64,000 bases of DNA from Alkalihalobacillus sp. YIM B00296 (GTDB lineage Bacteria; Bacillota; Bacilli; Bacillales; Fictibacillaceae), in contig NZ_JAIBLJ010000010.1 in assembly GCF_020179385.1 (NCBI RefSeq), positions 58,563 through 122,562 of the forward strand. Direction: 5' to 3'. The notes beneath the pieces were generated by a model. It was given only the letters and a program-made list of their open reading frames with translations, ran no database searches and was not told where the DNA came from. A program made the translations under genes and the position numbers. Every line of letters begins with the position of its first letter. The stretch's first letter is position 1. Positions 55,162 to 64,000 of the stretch are shown one piece after another.

Positions 55162-55911
55162 TTAAACGATCCATACATCCTTTTGTTGCAATGTTTCGTT
55201 AACTTTATCGATCAGAACCTCCTTCAAGTATGGATGGAATCCTAAACAGTTACATAAGATGATGTCCTTTTCAGATGAAATCGTATCAATCATTGTTTTC
55301 ATTTCCCTTATCAACACCCCTGTAAACAGTAAATAAGGGATGATGATAATCGAATCTCCTTCCTGATCGAGAGTTTCATAGAGTAATTCCGTGAAGCCAG
55401 GTACTGCTGCAGCTAAAAAACATGGTTTGACATCTCGATATTGCGACCTATTACGGAAAAGGCGGGCTACTTCCGTAAAGGTCGATTTAATATCTGGATC
55501 ACTACTCCCGCGACCAACGAGCAAGACCGCTGTTGATTCCTTACGATCCATCGTTTTTTCATTAACACGCTCAACTAAAATATCTATGATTCTTTCTTCG
55601 AGACCGAACACTTTTCCAAACGATACTGAAACGTACGGATTCCTTTTTTTCAATCCTTCGAGTTTTTTCGGAATATCGTTTTTGACATGTCTTGCTGCGA
55701 ATAAAAAGACAGGGACCACAGCTACTTCAGTCGCCCCTTTTTCGATACAACGTTCAAAACCCATTTCGATTGTGGGTTCAGCTAATTCCAAAAAACCGAT
55801 CTCTTGGATTCGGATAGGGATACTTCCCTGAATCTCCCCGATCAGATCCATTGCTTGCTTGCAGCTGACCTGCATTCTGCTGCCATGGCAAACGTAGAGA
55901 ACGGATTTCAT
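55162..55911 (-). CDS. sirB: Sirohydrochlorin ferrochelatase (SirB/CbiX-like)
   Basis: 249 aa two-domain chelatase; metal His in VCHGSR and in the second half; VVPVFLFAARHVKNDIP, VLLVGRGSSDPD, PYLLFTGVLIREM. Inserts Fe2+ in sirohydrochlorin. 4-nt overlap with cobA. Confidence 0.85.
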   Translation of the reverse strand: MKSVLYVCHGSRMQVSCKQAMDLIGEIQGSIPIRIQEIGFLELAEPTIEMGFERCIEKGATEVAVVPVFLFAARHVKNDIPKKLEGLKKRNPYVSVSFGKVFGLEERIIDILVERVNEKTMDRKESTAVLLVGRGSSDPDIKSTFTEVARLFRNRSQYRDVKPCFLAAAVPGFTELLYETLDQEGDSIIIIPYLLFTGVLIREMKTMIDTISSEKDIILCNCLGFHPYLKEVLIDKVNETLQQKDVWIV

Positions 55912-56693
55912 ACTGTCTCACCGACTACCGAAAAACGATCCTCTTGCAACTCACAATCTTGGAACCAGGCGATCTGTTTCCTTAATTCAACAACCTCACC
56001 GATTATGATCATACTTGGGTTTTCAACCTTTTTGGCACTTACGATCCCTACGATCGTCCTAAGCGTTCCTGTCACCGTCCGCTGTTCAGATGTCGTCCCC
56101 CAATAGATCAGTGCGACTGGTGTATCGGGATCTTTCCCATACTTGAGCAAGGAGTCACAAATAAACGGAAGATTTTTCACACCCATGTATATGACCAATG
56201 TATCCACTCCGTTTACCAAGTTCCCCCAATTTTCATCATTGGGTTTCCCTTTTGAACGATGACCTGTAATAACCGCAAAAGAGCTGCTGACTTCCCGGTG
56301 GGTAACCGGAATACCAGCATATGCCGGTGCTGCGATTCCTGCGGTTATGCCAGGTACAATTTCAAATGAGACGCCATTCTTTGCAAGTGCTTCCGCTTCT
56401 TCTGCCCCTCTTCCGTAAACAAAAGGATCTCCGCCCTTCAAACGGGTCACCACTTTACCCTGCTTCGCATACTTTACCAAAAGATGGTTGATCGTCTCTT
56501 GTTCGATCAAATGGTGATTCGGCAGCTTACCACAATAAACAAGTGTTGCATTTGACTTCGCATTATCCAATAAGCACTTGTTAACGAGCCTGTCATACAA
56601 AATGACATCCGCCTTTTGGATACATTTCAGTGCCTTGACCGTTATTAAATCAGGATCTCCCGGACCTGCTCCTACCAGATATACCTTTCCCAT
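55908..56693 (-). CDS. cobA: Uroporphyrinogen-III C-methyltransferase
   Basis: 261 aa SUMT: GAGPGDPDLITVKALKCIQKADVILYDRLV, RLKGGDPFVYGRGAEEA, GITAGIAAPAYAGIPVTHR, LVIYMGV. Uses SAM to make precorrin-2 (NasF role in nitrite reductase cofactor supply). Confidence 0.92.
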   Translation of the reverse strand: MGKVYLVGAGPGDPDLITVKALKCIQKADVILYDRLVNKCLLDNAKSNATLVYCGKLPNHHLIEQETINHLLVKYAKQGKVVTRLKGGDPFVYGRGAEEAEALAKNGVSFEIVPGITAGIAAPAYAGIPVTHREVSSSFAVITGHRSKGKPNDENWGNLVNGVDTLVIYMGVKNLPFICDSLLKYGKDPDTPVALIYWGTTSEQRTVTGTLRTIVGIVSAKKVENPSMIIIGEVVELRKQIAWFQDCELQEDRFSVVGETV

Positions 56694-56861
56694 TTACTAC
56701 CCTCCTTTTGGCTCTCATCCACTTTACATACTTGTTACAGTTAATCTGTTTTTCACCTTTCGCAAAGCCTTCCTCGATTTTTTTAATGGGTCGCATATAA
56801 AGAAAGACCTTTAAACAAAGTACCACTGACAATGTTGCCGGCCAAAACGCTTTCCAAAGGT

Positions 56862-57185
56862 TTATGGATTCAAGATAATGAAGACCTCATCTCGATCAAC
56901 TTCAACCTCGAACGTCTTTACACAACCTGTGTCTGGTGCTTGGACATTTCCATCTGATACATTGATTTTCCAATCATGCATTGGACAAAAAACATGCTCG
57001 CCGCTGATTATTCCTTCCGCAAGTACACCGCCCTTATGCGGACAGCGGTTTTCAATTGCCCGAATTTTCCCATTGCCTAAATGGAATAGTGCAATTTCAT
57101 ATGGACCGATACTGACTGTTTTCCCAAGGTTTCTAGGCAATTCACTCAAAGTAGCAACCCTTATCCGTTCTACCACTTTTTCCAT
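56862..57185 (-). CDS. nirD: Nitrite reductase small subunit (Rieske)
   Basis: 107 aa from MEKVVERIRV. Rieske ligands CPHKGG and CPMHDWKI are intact. It is normally the partner of the large NAD(P)H nitrite reductase (NirB/NasD); that gene is only a remnant just upstream, so the protein is orphaned here unless a large subunit is encoded elsewhere. Confidence 0.88.
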   Translation of the reverse strand: MEKVVERIRVATLSELPRNLGKTVSIGPYEIALFHLGNGKIRAIENRCPHKGGVLAEGIISGEHVFCPMHDWKINVSDGNVQAPDTGCVKTFEVEVDRDEVFIILNP

Positions 57186-57289
57186 GCTGGTTCTCTCCAT
57201 TCATTTAATTTGTTTCTGCTGACACCTCGACCTAATGGTACACTCCTTCTTGACTCCTAACACCATTAAGGACTTCCTACAATGGATCC

Positions 57290-57427
57290 GTAGACATGGC
57301 TAATCCTTCGCTAATAGCCGATTAATTCGATGGTTATATCATAATGACCGATCTAATCTTTGAATTTCTTCTACACATCGGATTCCTGCCATACCGTTTC
57401 CGATGAGACGAGTTTTTTCTTCGGCAT
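57290..57427 (-). pseudogene. nasD: Remnant of nitrite reductase large subunit (nasD/nirB)
   Basis: GGAGG 7 nt before ATG 57427, then MPKKKLV and, after a shift, LIGNGMAGIRCVEEIQRLDRS, the classic NasD N-terminal FAD motif; another shift gives YDITI, then YN…RI and LLAKD. The rest (about 750 aa) is gone and nirD follows directly. Two or more frameshifts and a stop prove loss of function. Confidence 0.75.
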
Positions 57428-57473
57428 CTCATGTCCTCCGATCGATTGTAGAAATTTAAATAGATGTTTTGAT

Positions 57474-57524
57474 TATAGGACAGTATGAATATACGCTACA
57501 ATGAATATGTAAGAAAATCTGACA
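57474..57524 (-). promoter_or_regulatory. TnrA-type nitrogen promoter
   Basis: TGTAAGAAAATCTGACA (57508-57524) fits TGTNAN7TNACA exactly. On the minus strand a TATAAT -10 lies at 57474-57479, placing the box centre near -49, the activating position of TnrA. It drives the nasD remnant-nirD-cobA-sirB region. Confidence 0.72.
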
Positions 57525-57567
57525 TATTTTGTTCAATTCCTTACTTTTCACCTAGTGATTTAACGTG

Positions 57568-57614
57568 AAAAAGTTACTTTCCCTTTAAAACCCCGAGTAG
57601 GAAAGTAACTTTTT
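57568..57614. terminator. Terminator after sirC
   Basis: AAAAAGTTACTTTCC and GGAAAGTAACTTTTT arms; symmetrical. Confidence 0.8.
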
Positions 57615-57631
57615 ATAACATGATTCTCATT

Positions 57632-58285
57632 TCATGAAGTTGAACGTATTTCTCGCTTCAGTTTATCAAGAAATTTTTCCCGTTGTTGCTTTGATTCCAA
57701 AAAAACAGGCTGTACAGCTTCCTGTAATCGTTTTTTCTTAGCTTCTTCTTGTAAGGCACTATCTTTTAGTATCATTCTGCTTTCATATAAAAAGTTCAAG
57801 TATTCTTCATAGGAGTCATCAAATTGTTCTTCCAGCTGTTTCCTTAATTGTTTTGCTAATGTTGGACTTGCCCCTCCAGTCGATATGCTTATTACAAGTT
57901 TCCCTCGATTGACAGAAGCCGGGAGGATACTGTTTCCAAGCTCTGGTTTTTCGGCGTTCACGACTAGATGCATCGCTGTTTTGGAAATATATTCATTAAC
58001 GGGACTCGAATTCGTCGCCGCGATGACTAAAAAGGCATCTTGATAATCTTCATACTCCACTTCCTTCTCATAAAGTGTTACTTTTTCTTGCTCGGCTAAC
58101 TGACGAATCCCATCAATAAATGCAGGACTAACGACATGGACATGGATGTCAAAGCGAAGCAAACCCTTGATTTTTTGTAAAGCGGCTTTACCTCCGCCTG
58201 CTACAACCACTTTATAATTTGGTAAATCAACCATGATCGGGAACACCGGTCCACTTCCTTTTCTATTTATTTTAGAAAATTTCAT
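57632..58285 (-). CDS. Precorrin-2 dehydrogenase (siroheme synthase N-terminal type)
   Basis: 217 aa NAD-dependent dehydrogenase: VVVAGGGKAALQKIKGLL, FLVIAATNSSPVNEYISK, STGGASPTLAKQLRKQLEEQF. Makes sirohydrochlorin from precorrin-2, completing the route CobA-SirC-SirB. Separate transcript from the TnrA promoter, facing the same way. Confidence 0.87.
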   Translation of the reverse strand: MKFSKINRKGSGPVFPIMVDLPNYKVVVAGGGKAALQKIKGLLRFDIHVHVVSPAFIDGIRQLAEQEKVTLYEKEVEYEDYQDAFLVIAATNSSPVNEYISKTAMHLVVNAEKPELGNSILPASVNRGKLVISISTGGASPTLAKQLRKQLEEQFDDSYEEYLNFLYESRMILKDSALQEEAKKKRLQEAVQPVFLESKQQREKFLDKLKREIRSTS

Positions 58286-58363
58286 TCATTATAACACCAT
58301 AATCCATATTACGAAGGTTTATAAATATTCATAGGAGAAAAGCCTGCCAGATAGCCTCCTTAT

Positions 58364-58920
58364 TCACTTCCTATTATTCATCCAATCTTCTTTTGACAAT
58401 TTCATATTAATAGAATCTATCCTTTCTCCCTCAAACTCTAAATCATTTTTATCGACACTATCCACCACAAACCCAACTTTTTCATATATCTTCTTCGCTC
58501 TGGGATTAAAAGCAAAAACACTCAAAGTTAGCTGGTTTAAGTTAGTATTTTTAAAAACATAATCAAGCATTAGTCGAGTTGCTTCTGTCCCTAATCCTCG
58601 ATTTCTACCCAACGGACCAATTAGAATTCTAAAATTCATGCTTTCGTTTTTTACATCATATAAATTGACCACAACTTCGCCAACCAAAATACTTTGGAAC
58701 TTATCAATAATAGCAAGATCCAATCGATCTGTTTGTGCATTCCTGGTACTATACCAGTCATAGACCTTATCTCTATCGTATTCAGGCGAACTCCCTGTAT
58801 ATTTAAGAACCACAGGATCCTTTAAACATTCTTCTATACTGGAAAACCTTCATCTATTTTAAAAGGTCTCAAAATCGTTTTTTCTCCAATAATTATCGGT
58901 TTATTGCTCAGATTCACCAT
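58364..58920 (-). pseudogene. GNAT acetyltransferase with a frameshift
   Basis: ATG 58920 behind GGAGTGAG opens KPIIIGEKTILRPFKIDEG; a shift near 58855 is needed to enter SIEECLKDPVVLKYTG and the well-kept GNAT body to 58364 (ILVGEVVVNLYD, RNRGLGTEATRLMLDYVF, NPRAKKIYEKVGF). A GTG at 58813 keeps a 149-codon frame open, but it lacks the first beta strand. Confidence 0.7.
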
Positions 58921-59051
58921 TTATCTCACTCCATTACCCCATAAATGAAAATCACCAGGAAAAGTTGAAAACCTATTCAATCCACACCTCTCGTCGGGAA
59001 TAGGAAGCCGTTTGAGGTTATTTCCAGTTCTTCCCCTTTATTGTTAGGATA

Positions 59052-59483
59052 TTATCCAAACAATCCAAAAAAATTAGTAGTAAGCATTGAAAGGAATAAT
59101 ATTGATGTAAACACTAATTGAATAGTCGTAAAAATATAATCATTTCTATTTTCCGCATATCTCTTCTCCATAATTGCTCTAGCCGCTTCAGACGCGATTA
59201 TAAATATTAATAGAAGTATGTGAGTTTCCAAAAACCAAATTCTATCTACGGTGTCACGCGTGACGTTAAGTAAAACCACCGATTAACAGAAGAACAAGAA
59301 ACGTAAGCCTGATTGTCCAATTTATTTTTTTATGTAGTTCATTAATATGGTTATATGAAAAGAATTTTTCTTCTCAACCTTTAGCCATTTGCTCATTCCT
59401 GCATTAAAAGATAATAAAAATAATGTAAATATGAGTATTATTAGAATGAACTTTAACCAAAATATCTGTTCAGTACCGTACAA
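59052..59483 (-). pseudogene. DUF4181 membrane protein, two frameshifts
   Basis: TTG 59483 behind GGGAGAG starts YGTEQIFWLKFILIILIF…GMSKWLKVEKKN; shifts near 59365 and 59280 are needed to pass through NELHKKINWTIRL into VLLNVTRDTVDRIWFLE, MEKRYAENRNDYIF and LTTNFFGLFG. All parts match DUF4181 in order. Confidence 0.72.
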
Positions 59484-59565
59484 AAAAGTCTCTCCCTTCT
59501 TCAGCAAGCACTGGTCCATTCTTCGATAGAGAAGGCGATCAATCTCCTATTAGCTGGTATAAGAA

Positions 59566-60024
59566 TTAATAGGAGTTTTCAGCAAATTGTTCTTCTGAGA
59601 TTACTCGTAAACCGTTTCTTCTTAGCAAGGCAGAAGTGACCCCCTGTCCAACAATTTTCTTACCAATAAATTCACCATTATAAATCATTGAACTGCCACA
59701 GGAAGGACTATTTTCCTTGAGAACAACTATTGTTGCATTTATTTCTTTTGCTTTTTCTAAGGTAGCATAAGCTCCTTTCAAGTAAAGCTCCGTTACATCT
59801 TGCCCCGATTTCTCAATTACATTAGCTTTGCCATCCAAAACATCATCTCCATCTCCACCTACTATTTCAGCAGGTTCCCTTGGGGTTGAAAACCCACCAA
59901 GTAATTCAGGGCAGATCGTTACAGCTTTATTCTCATCAACTAATTTACCTATCTTTTCATCTAAACTATGAGTTCCGTTATACCTTACTTCTAAACCTGC
60001 TAAACAGGAACTTACTAATATCAT
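59566..60024 (-). CDS. DUF523 protein (TudS-like thiouracil desulfurase)
   Basis: 152 aa. Three Cys for a [4Fe-4S] cluster as in TudS: C7 in SSCLAG, C38 in ICPELLGG and C108 in SPSCGS. TudS removes sulfur from 2-thiouracil; this activity is inferred from family. Confidence 0.8.
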   Translation of the reverse strand: MILVSSCLAGLEVRYNGTHSLDEKIGKLVDENKAVTICPELLGGFSTPREPAEIVGGDGDDVLDGKANVIEKSGQDVTELYLKGAYATLEKAKEINATIVVLKENSPSCGSSMIYNGEFIGKKIVGQGVTSALLRRNGLRVISEEQFAENSY

Positions 60025-60363
60025 AAACTACACCTCTTCAATAAAATTCCATTAGTTTGAAAAGCATACAAATACTTTTCCGGATTATACCATCCCATAC
60101 TACTCCACTTCAGTAACTAGTAGTTGTTTTTAAAATTAAGTCTTTTACAAGAAGTCACTCGTTTATTTTAATTATCCTTATTTTACCACATAAAAAGGCC
60201 GTAACCAGGAAAGGCTTGTAAGAGTCCAATGTCATTTACTTAACAAATACCTTAATTAACCCTGATATAAAAACAATATGCCCTGTGTCAATTCACAGGA
60301 CATTTCAATTTCATTTACGGTTATGCACTTCATACAGAACCCTTAAGATAACCAGCAGGGATT
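60025..60363. other. Intergenic region with operon terminator
   Basis: Holds the terminator at 60267-60303 (ATGTCCTGTG / CACAGGGCAT arms, minus strand) for the sugar-acid operon; no gene seen in the rest. Confidence 0.5.
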
Positions 60364-60969
60364 TCATACATGGATTGATCTTAATTTCTTGATGAATTCT
60401 TCAGCGTCTTTTTCCTTTATTTTTGTCAGTGCTGATCCGATTCCCAATGCATCTGCCCCATTATTCAGGAACGCCTCACCATTATTCTCATTTACCCCAC
60501 CTGTCGCCATAAAGGAAAGATGTGAGAATGGCCCGCGTAATTGCTTGATATAGCCAGGACCTAAAGTAGACGCCGGGAAGATTTTGATCATATCTGCTCC
60601 AGATGAATGCGCTTCGTATATCTCAGTCGGTGTCATCGCGCCAGGAATGCTGTATAACCCTTTCTCTTTCGTAGCCTGGATCACCTTTCGATCGACATGG
60701 GGCGAAATGATGAACTCGGCCCCAGACTCCTGTGCGAACTTGACCTCATCCGTGCTTGTGACCGTTCCTGCGCCAAGAACGAGCTCATCTCCATACTCCT
60801 TCTTCAATGAATAGATGGAGTCCAGTGCAGCGGGGCTATCTAGGGTAACTTCCATGATATTCAATCCATGTTTGAGTAGAAGGTCGATCATCTGCCTCAA
60901 TTCATCCTGAGGAACCTTCCGAAAAATGACGACAACTTTATCTTTCTTCAATTTATCAATTGTAAACAT
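60364..60969 (-). CDS. kdgA: 2-keto-3-deoxy-6-phospho-gluconate/galactonate aldolase
   Basis: 201 aa class I aldolase: catalytic Glu in NIMEVTLDS, Schiff-base Lys in DMIKIFPAS, FMATGGVNENN. Splits KDPG/KDPGal to pyruvate and glyceraldehyde-3-P. Nine nt after kdgK. Confidence 0.9.
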   Translation of the reverse strand: MFTIDKLKKDKVVVIFRKVPQDELRQMIDLLLKHGLNIMEVTLDSPAALDSIYSLKKEYGDELVLGAGTVTSTDEVKFAQESGAEFIISPHVDRKVIQATKEKGLYSIPGAMTPTEIYEAHSSGADMIKIFPASTLGPGYIKQLRGPFSHLSFMATGGVNENNGEAFLNNGADALGIGSALTKIKEKDAEEFIKKLRSIHV

Positions 60970-60978
60970 GTTGGATTC

Positions 60979-61965
60979 CTACCTTTGCACATCGCTCGTA
61001 TTTTCCGTAAAACTCAACAGCTCGTTCCTTGAAGGCAACCCTTCACAATCACCTTTAACCATGGTCACCATAGAACCAACCAAGTTGGCTCTTTTGACAG
61101 AGTCATGGAGTGTAAGTCCATCGAGCAGACCAGAGATGAAGCCGGTTGCGAAACCATCTCCTGCTCCGACAGGATCTTTGACATGGTCATTCGGATAGCC
61201 GCTGACTTCTGAAGATTCATCCTTCGTATGAAAGGAAGCACCTTCAGCGCCTTTTTTCAAGATCACTACTTCAACACCATGACCAAATAGTTCCTTAATG
61301 GTCCCTGCCACATTCCTATCCGGGAATAGAGAATGCAACTCCTCTGTTCCTGGAAGGAAATAATCCGAATATTTGATCAGCTCTTTCATGATTGGAATGT
61401 AATCAACCTCGCCCCATAATTTCTTCCGTAGGTTCGGGTCAAAAATGATCTTCACCCCATGTTCCTTCGCCACCTTGACTGCATGAAGGATGGTTTGATG
61501 GCAACTATTGCTGAGAGTCGGTGTAATTCCAGTGATATGAAGGTATTTCGCTTTCTTAATCATCTCTTCATCCACATCATCAGGTTCCATCTTACTGGCT
61601 GCCGATTGTTTACGGTAATAATGGATAAGGGTTTGATTGAACGTTCCTTTTTCTTTGAAGTAGATTCCGGTCGAAGCGGTAGAATCGAATGTAACCCGGC
61701 TAACGTCGACTCCTTCTCCACGTACATAAGCATGGATATAACGGCCGAAAGGGTCATCACCAAGTCTGCTGACCCATGCTACAGAATGACCGAGTTTGCT
61801 TAATCCAATCGCTACATTCGATTCCGCACCCCCGATCCTTTTATGGAATGTGTTCGTATATTGGATGGACCCATCGTCAAATGGTTCGAACAAAACCATC
61901 GTTTCACCGATCGTTATGATATCCAAAGCCTCCACCCGCCTTTCATTCTGCTTGTTCATCACCAT
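60979..61965 (-). CDS. kdgK: 2-keto-3-deoxy-sugar-acid kinase
   Basis: 328 aa PfkB-family kinase: [15 protein letters not shown] near the start and the catalytic [15 protein letters not shown]. Overlaps dgoD by 7 nt. Phosphorylates KDG/KDGal for kdgA. Stereo-specificity is set by the dehydratase. Confidence 0.88.
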   Translation of the reverse strand: MVMNKQNERRVEALDIITIGETMVLFEPFDDGSIQYTNTFHKRIGGAESNVAIGLSKLGHSVAWVSRLGDDPFGRYIHAYVRGEGVDVSRVTFDSTASTGIYFKEKGTFNQTLIHYYRKQSAASKMEPDDVDEEMIKKAKYLHITGITPTLSNSCHQTILHAVKVAKEHGVKIIFDPNLRKKLWGEVDYIPIMKELIKYSDYFLPGTEELHSLFPDRNVAGTIKELFGHGVEVVILKKGAEGASFHTKDESSEVSGYPNDHVKDPVGAGDGFATGFISGLLDGLTLHDSVKRANLVGSMVTMVKGDCEGLPSRNELLSFTENTSDVQR

Positions 61966-63107
61966 TCTGCTATACTTCCATCCTTATGACGCCAAACAGG
62001 ATTTTTCCAATCATGACTACCTTCTGATCTTTTACGCACATATTCTTCATTTATTTCAATCCCTAGCCCGGGACCATCCGGTATTTTGACATAACCATCC
62101 ATATAATCAAATATAGTCCGATCAGCCATATAATCAAGAAGATCATTTTCTTTGTTGTAATGGATCCCAAGGCTTTGTTCTTGGATGAAGGCGTTATGGC
62201 ATGTAGCATCAACCTGAAGACAAGAAGCCAATGCAATCGGACCTAAAGGGCAATGCGGGGCAAGGGCTATGTCGAACGCTTCAGCCATCCCAGCAATTTT
62301 TTTCGTCTCGGTGATCCCACCTGCATGGGATAAGTCAGGCTGTATGATATCGACAACCCCGTCAGCCAGGAGAGATTTGAAGTCCCATCTGGAAAACATC
62401 CTTTCCCCGGTTGCGATCGGAATCGAAGTATATTTCGCCACTTCTTTCAACGCTTCATTATTTTCCGGAAGGACAGGCTCCTCTATGAACATGGGACGAT
62501 AAGGTTCCAACTCTTTCACAAGAACCTTGGCCATCGGTTTATGGACTCTTCCATGGAAGTCGATCCCGACCCCCACTTCATCTCCGACTGCTTCTCTTAC
62601 CGCAGCAACCCTTGCCACAGCTTCATCGATTTTTGTGTAGGAATCGATGTATTGGAGTTCTTCCGTCCCGTTCATTTTGATGGCTGTAAATCCGGAGAAA
62701 ACAGCTTTTCTCGCGGCTTCCCCTACATCTGAAGGCCTGTCGCCTCCGATCCATGTATAGACACGGATCGTATCCCTGCACGGTCCTCCCATCAACTGAT
62801 GGACAGGGGCATGATAATACTTTCCTTTAATATCCCACAAAGCCTGGTCGATTCCTGATAATGCACTCATCAGGATCGGTCCGCCTCGATAAAAGCCTGA
62901 TCGGTATAACCTGTTCCAATGATCCTCAATACGAAGCGGATCCTTGCCGATCAATCCGTCCATCAGTTCTTCCACAGCCGTTTTGACTGTCCTTGCCTTT
63001 CCCTCCACGATCGGTTCGCCCCAGCCAACAATGCCTTCATCGGTTACTATTTTTAAAAACAACCAACGGGGAGGTACTTGGAATAGTTCATAGCTTTCTA
63101 TTTTCAT
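61959..63107 (-). CDS. dgoD: D-galactonate dehydratase (enolase superfamily)
   Basis: 382 aa. Metal/catalytic residues of the mandelate racemase-type DgoD: D and H in [28 protein letters not shown] and the base in [10 protein letters not shown]. Gives 2-keto-3-deoxy-galactonate. Together with kdgK and kdgA forms a De Ley-Doudoroff pathway. No transporter or regulator is visible nearby. Confidence 0.9.
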   Translation of the reverse strand: MKIESYELFQVPPRWLFLKIVTDEGIVGWGEPIVEGKARTVKTAVEELMDGLIGKDPLRIEDHWNRLYRSGFYRGGPILMSALSGIDQALWDIKGKYYHAPVHQLMGGPCRDTIRVYTWIGGDRPSDVGEAARKAVFSGFTAIKMNGTEELQYIDSYTKIDEAVARVAAVREAVGDEVGVGIDFHGRVHKPMAKVLVKELEPYRPMFIEEPVLPENNEALKEVAKYTSIPIATGERMFSRWDFKSLLADGVVDIIQPDLSHAGGITETKKIAGMAEAFDIALAPHCPLGPIALASCLQVDATCHNAFIQEQSLGIHYNKENDLLDYMADRTIFDYMDGYVKIPDGPGLGIEINEEYVRKRSEGSHDWKNPVWRHKDGSIAEW

Positions 63108-63145
63108 AGAGAATCCCTCGTTTCATCCATTTGATAAGGAAGGTT

Positions 63146-63485
63146 CTACACCTTTGGTCTGCTTGTCTTTGCTGGGAGAAGATTCGCTCCCTGAAGAATA
63201 TCGTTCAATTCCTTTTTCTGCCTTTCCCTTAATGATCTGGCGGGAGGAAGGACATGTGTTGAGATTTCTATTCCACTTTGTTTCATCGCTTCCTTGATGA
63301 CATTCGCAAAAGGGGTATCTAGATTGTAAATTTGCGGAATGGATACTAATCGTTGATGATGTTCGATCGCTTGTTTAAAGTCCTGATTATTGAATGCTTC
63401 CAATATTCCGAGAGCCAAGTGCGGCGCAAAATTCCAGGACGTGGTGATTTTTAGTCGAAGATCCTTAAATTGTGGGTCACTGCGG
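63146..63485 (-). pseudogene. C-terminal fragment of DHDPS/NAL-family aldolase
   Basis: About 110 codons remain, FKDLRLKITTSWNFAPHLALGILEAF… to the end KTSRPKV. The N-terminal two-thirds with the Schiff-base Lys is lost and the break sits exactly at the truncated GC-rich repeat. It would have belonged to the sugar-acid operon upstream of dgoD. Confidence 0.75.
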
Positions 63486-63518
63486 GGTCTCGCTTGACTC
63501 GCTTTTCCCGCAGGGTGG
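63476..63518. repeat. Truncated inverted copy of the GC-rich intergenic repeat
   Basis: TGCGGGGTCTCGCTTGACTC and GCTTTTCCCGCAGG are the reverse complement of blocks of the 17762-17885 element. It separates the aldolase fragment from a WapA-like fragment on the other strand, marking a recombination joint. Confidence 0.7.
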
Positions 63519-63544
63519 ATTAAGGGATTTTCCGAAAAACAAAT

Positions 63545-63770
63545 CCCCGTTAAATAGAGAATGGGCGCTTCCTTATATTCAAGAAAAGCGCCCGATTGCT
63601 GAAGATTCGTCCTATGATATTTTGACAGTACAGATCTTCCAGAAAAGTCCTTTATACGTGAGGGAAAATGGAAAGACTTTTGTCGATGTTAAAGCAGATG
63701 AAAGTTTTTTACAGGATCCGGATACACAATTCCCAGTTACAATTGATCCTACCATAATATTTGTTAAATT
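63545..63770 (+). pseudogene. Fragment of a WapA/DNRLRE-type wall protein
   Basis: Frame with RENGKTFVDVKADESFLQD and QFPVTIDPTI, the typical VYPVTIDPT ending of WapA-type repeats. No start or ribosome binding site; it begins at the repeat joint. Confidence 0.5.
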
Positions 63771-63829
63771 TTATTTTACTGGAAGGAAATTTATTGTAAA
63801 GGTAATCTCATCATCTTGTGAAAATATTC

Positions 63830-64000
63830 TTATGAATCTAATAGCTTTTGTTTTTTACTCTGAAATTCCTCTTCAGTAAGGTATCCCTGTTCTTTTAAGT
63901 TTGCTAGTTTTTCTAGCTTTACAATAGGATCAAGCACATTTGTTGAAGGCTGAGAATTAAGCAACACCAATACTTGATTTTCTCCTGTACGTTTTAATAC
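63830..64000 (-). CDS. SHOCT-domain protein, partial at window edge
   Basis: The last ~56 codons end with DPIVKLEKLANLKEQGYLTE and EEFQSKKQKLL, the SHOCT short C-terminal oligomerisation domain. The N-terminus is outside the window. Confidence 0.7.
   Translation of the reverse strand, partial: VLKRTGENQVLVLLNSQPSTNVLDPIVKLEKLANLKEQGYLTEEEFQSKKQKLLDS

Noticed and set aside
58364..58813. Intact 149-codon acetyltransferase
   Set aside because: The N-terminal strand and proper start lie upstream in another frame, so it is treated as frameshifted.
1..64000. tRNA or rRNA genes
   Set aside because: No cloverleaf-like block with CCA end or rRNA core sequence was recognised on reading.

Overview
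The window looks like a chromosomal segment of a low-to-moderate GC, endospore-forming Bacillaceae (Bacillus / Pseudalkalibacillus / Fictibacillus-like; genus not certain). This rests on AGGAGG-type ribosome binding sites, a LiaFSR-LiaH envelope-stress cluster, a TPP-riboswitch thiamine operon with a YkoEDC-type transporter, a bacterial NO synthase, a KinB-like kinase, a perfect TnrA box and several Bacillaceae-style intergenic repeats. No rRNA, tRNA, CRISPR array or intact mobile element was seen.

Layout. 0-7.5 kb: a long hairpin, an HD phosphohydrolase, a peroxiredoxin with an in-frame UGA exactly at the peroxidatic cysteine codon followed by a bacterial-SECIS-like hairpin, a mini heme-copper-oxidase-like membrane protein, an orphan ornithine/lysine N-monooxygenase, a class B PBP, a decayed NERD gene and a VanX-like dipeptidase. 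7.5-18.4 kb: a D-Ala-D-Ala ligase / membrane-anchored Mur ligase / alpha-beta hydrolase operon, then small housekeeping and membrane genes. 18.4-27.4 kb: a complete 11-gene thiamine operon (riboswitch-tenA-ykoE-ykoD-ykoC-tenI-thiO-thiS-thiG-thiF-thiD-thiE). 27.7-31.6 kb: liaR-liaS-liaF and liaH with a LiaI-like membrane gene. 31.8-36.9 kb: an NlpC/P60 protein whose catalytic Cys is Ser, nos, a deletion chimera, ywbE, a methyltransferase and a DEAD-box helicase. 37-49.6 kb: a truncated P450, a PanE-like reductase, a 5-copy 115-118 bp tandem repeat, an AlsT symporter, an IS3 remnant, a nuclease-helicase, a broken DUF2294 gene, a KinB-like kinase, small Asn/Ala-rich genes and a broken subtilase. 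49.8-64 kb: a broken DUF1287 gene, a YcsA-type dehydrogenase, an epoxide hydrolase with a MarR regulator, an assimilatory-nitrite/siroheme cluster whose large nitrite reductase gene has collapsed to its first codons, a thiouracil-desulfurase-like protein and a De Ley-Doudoroff (galactonate-type) sugar-acid operon next to gene fragments.

How genes work together: the thi operon makes, salvages and imports thiamine precursors; liaIH/FSR, PBP, Ddl, Mur ligase and VanX-like peptidase concern the cell envelope; dgoD-kdgK-kdgA form a sugar-acid pathway. At least a dozen genes are broken, so this is a decaying accessory landscape or, for single-base shifts, may include assembly errors.

Most interesting: (1) the putative selenocysteine peroxiredoxin with its SECIS-like hairpin; (2) three intergenic arrays with the same 21-nt period but three different core sequences; (3) a TnrA-type promoter still preceding the remains of nasD.
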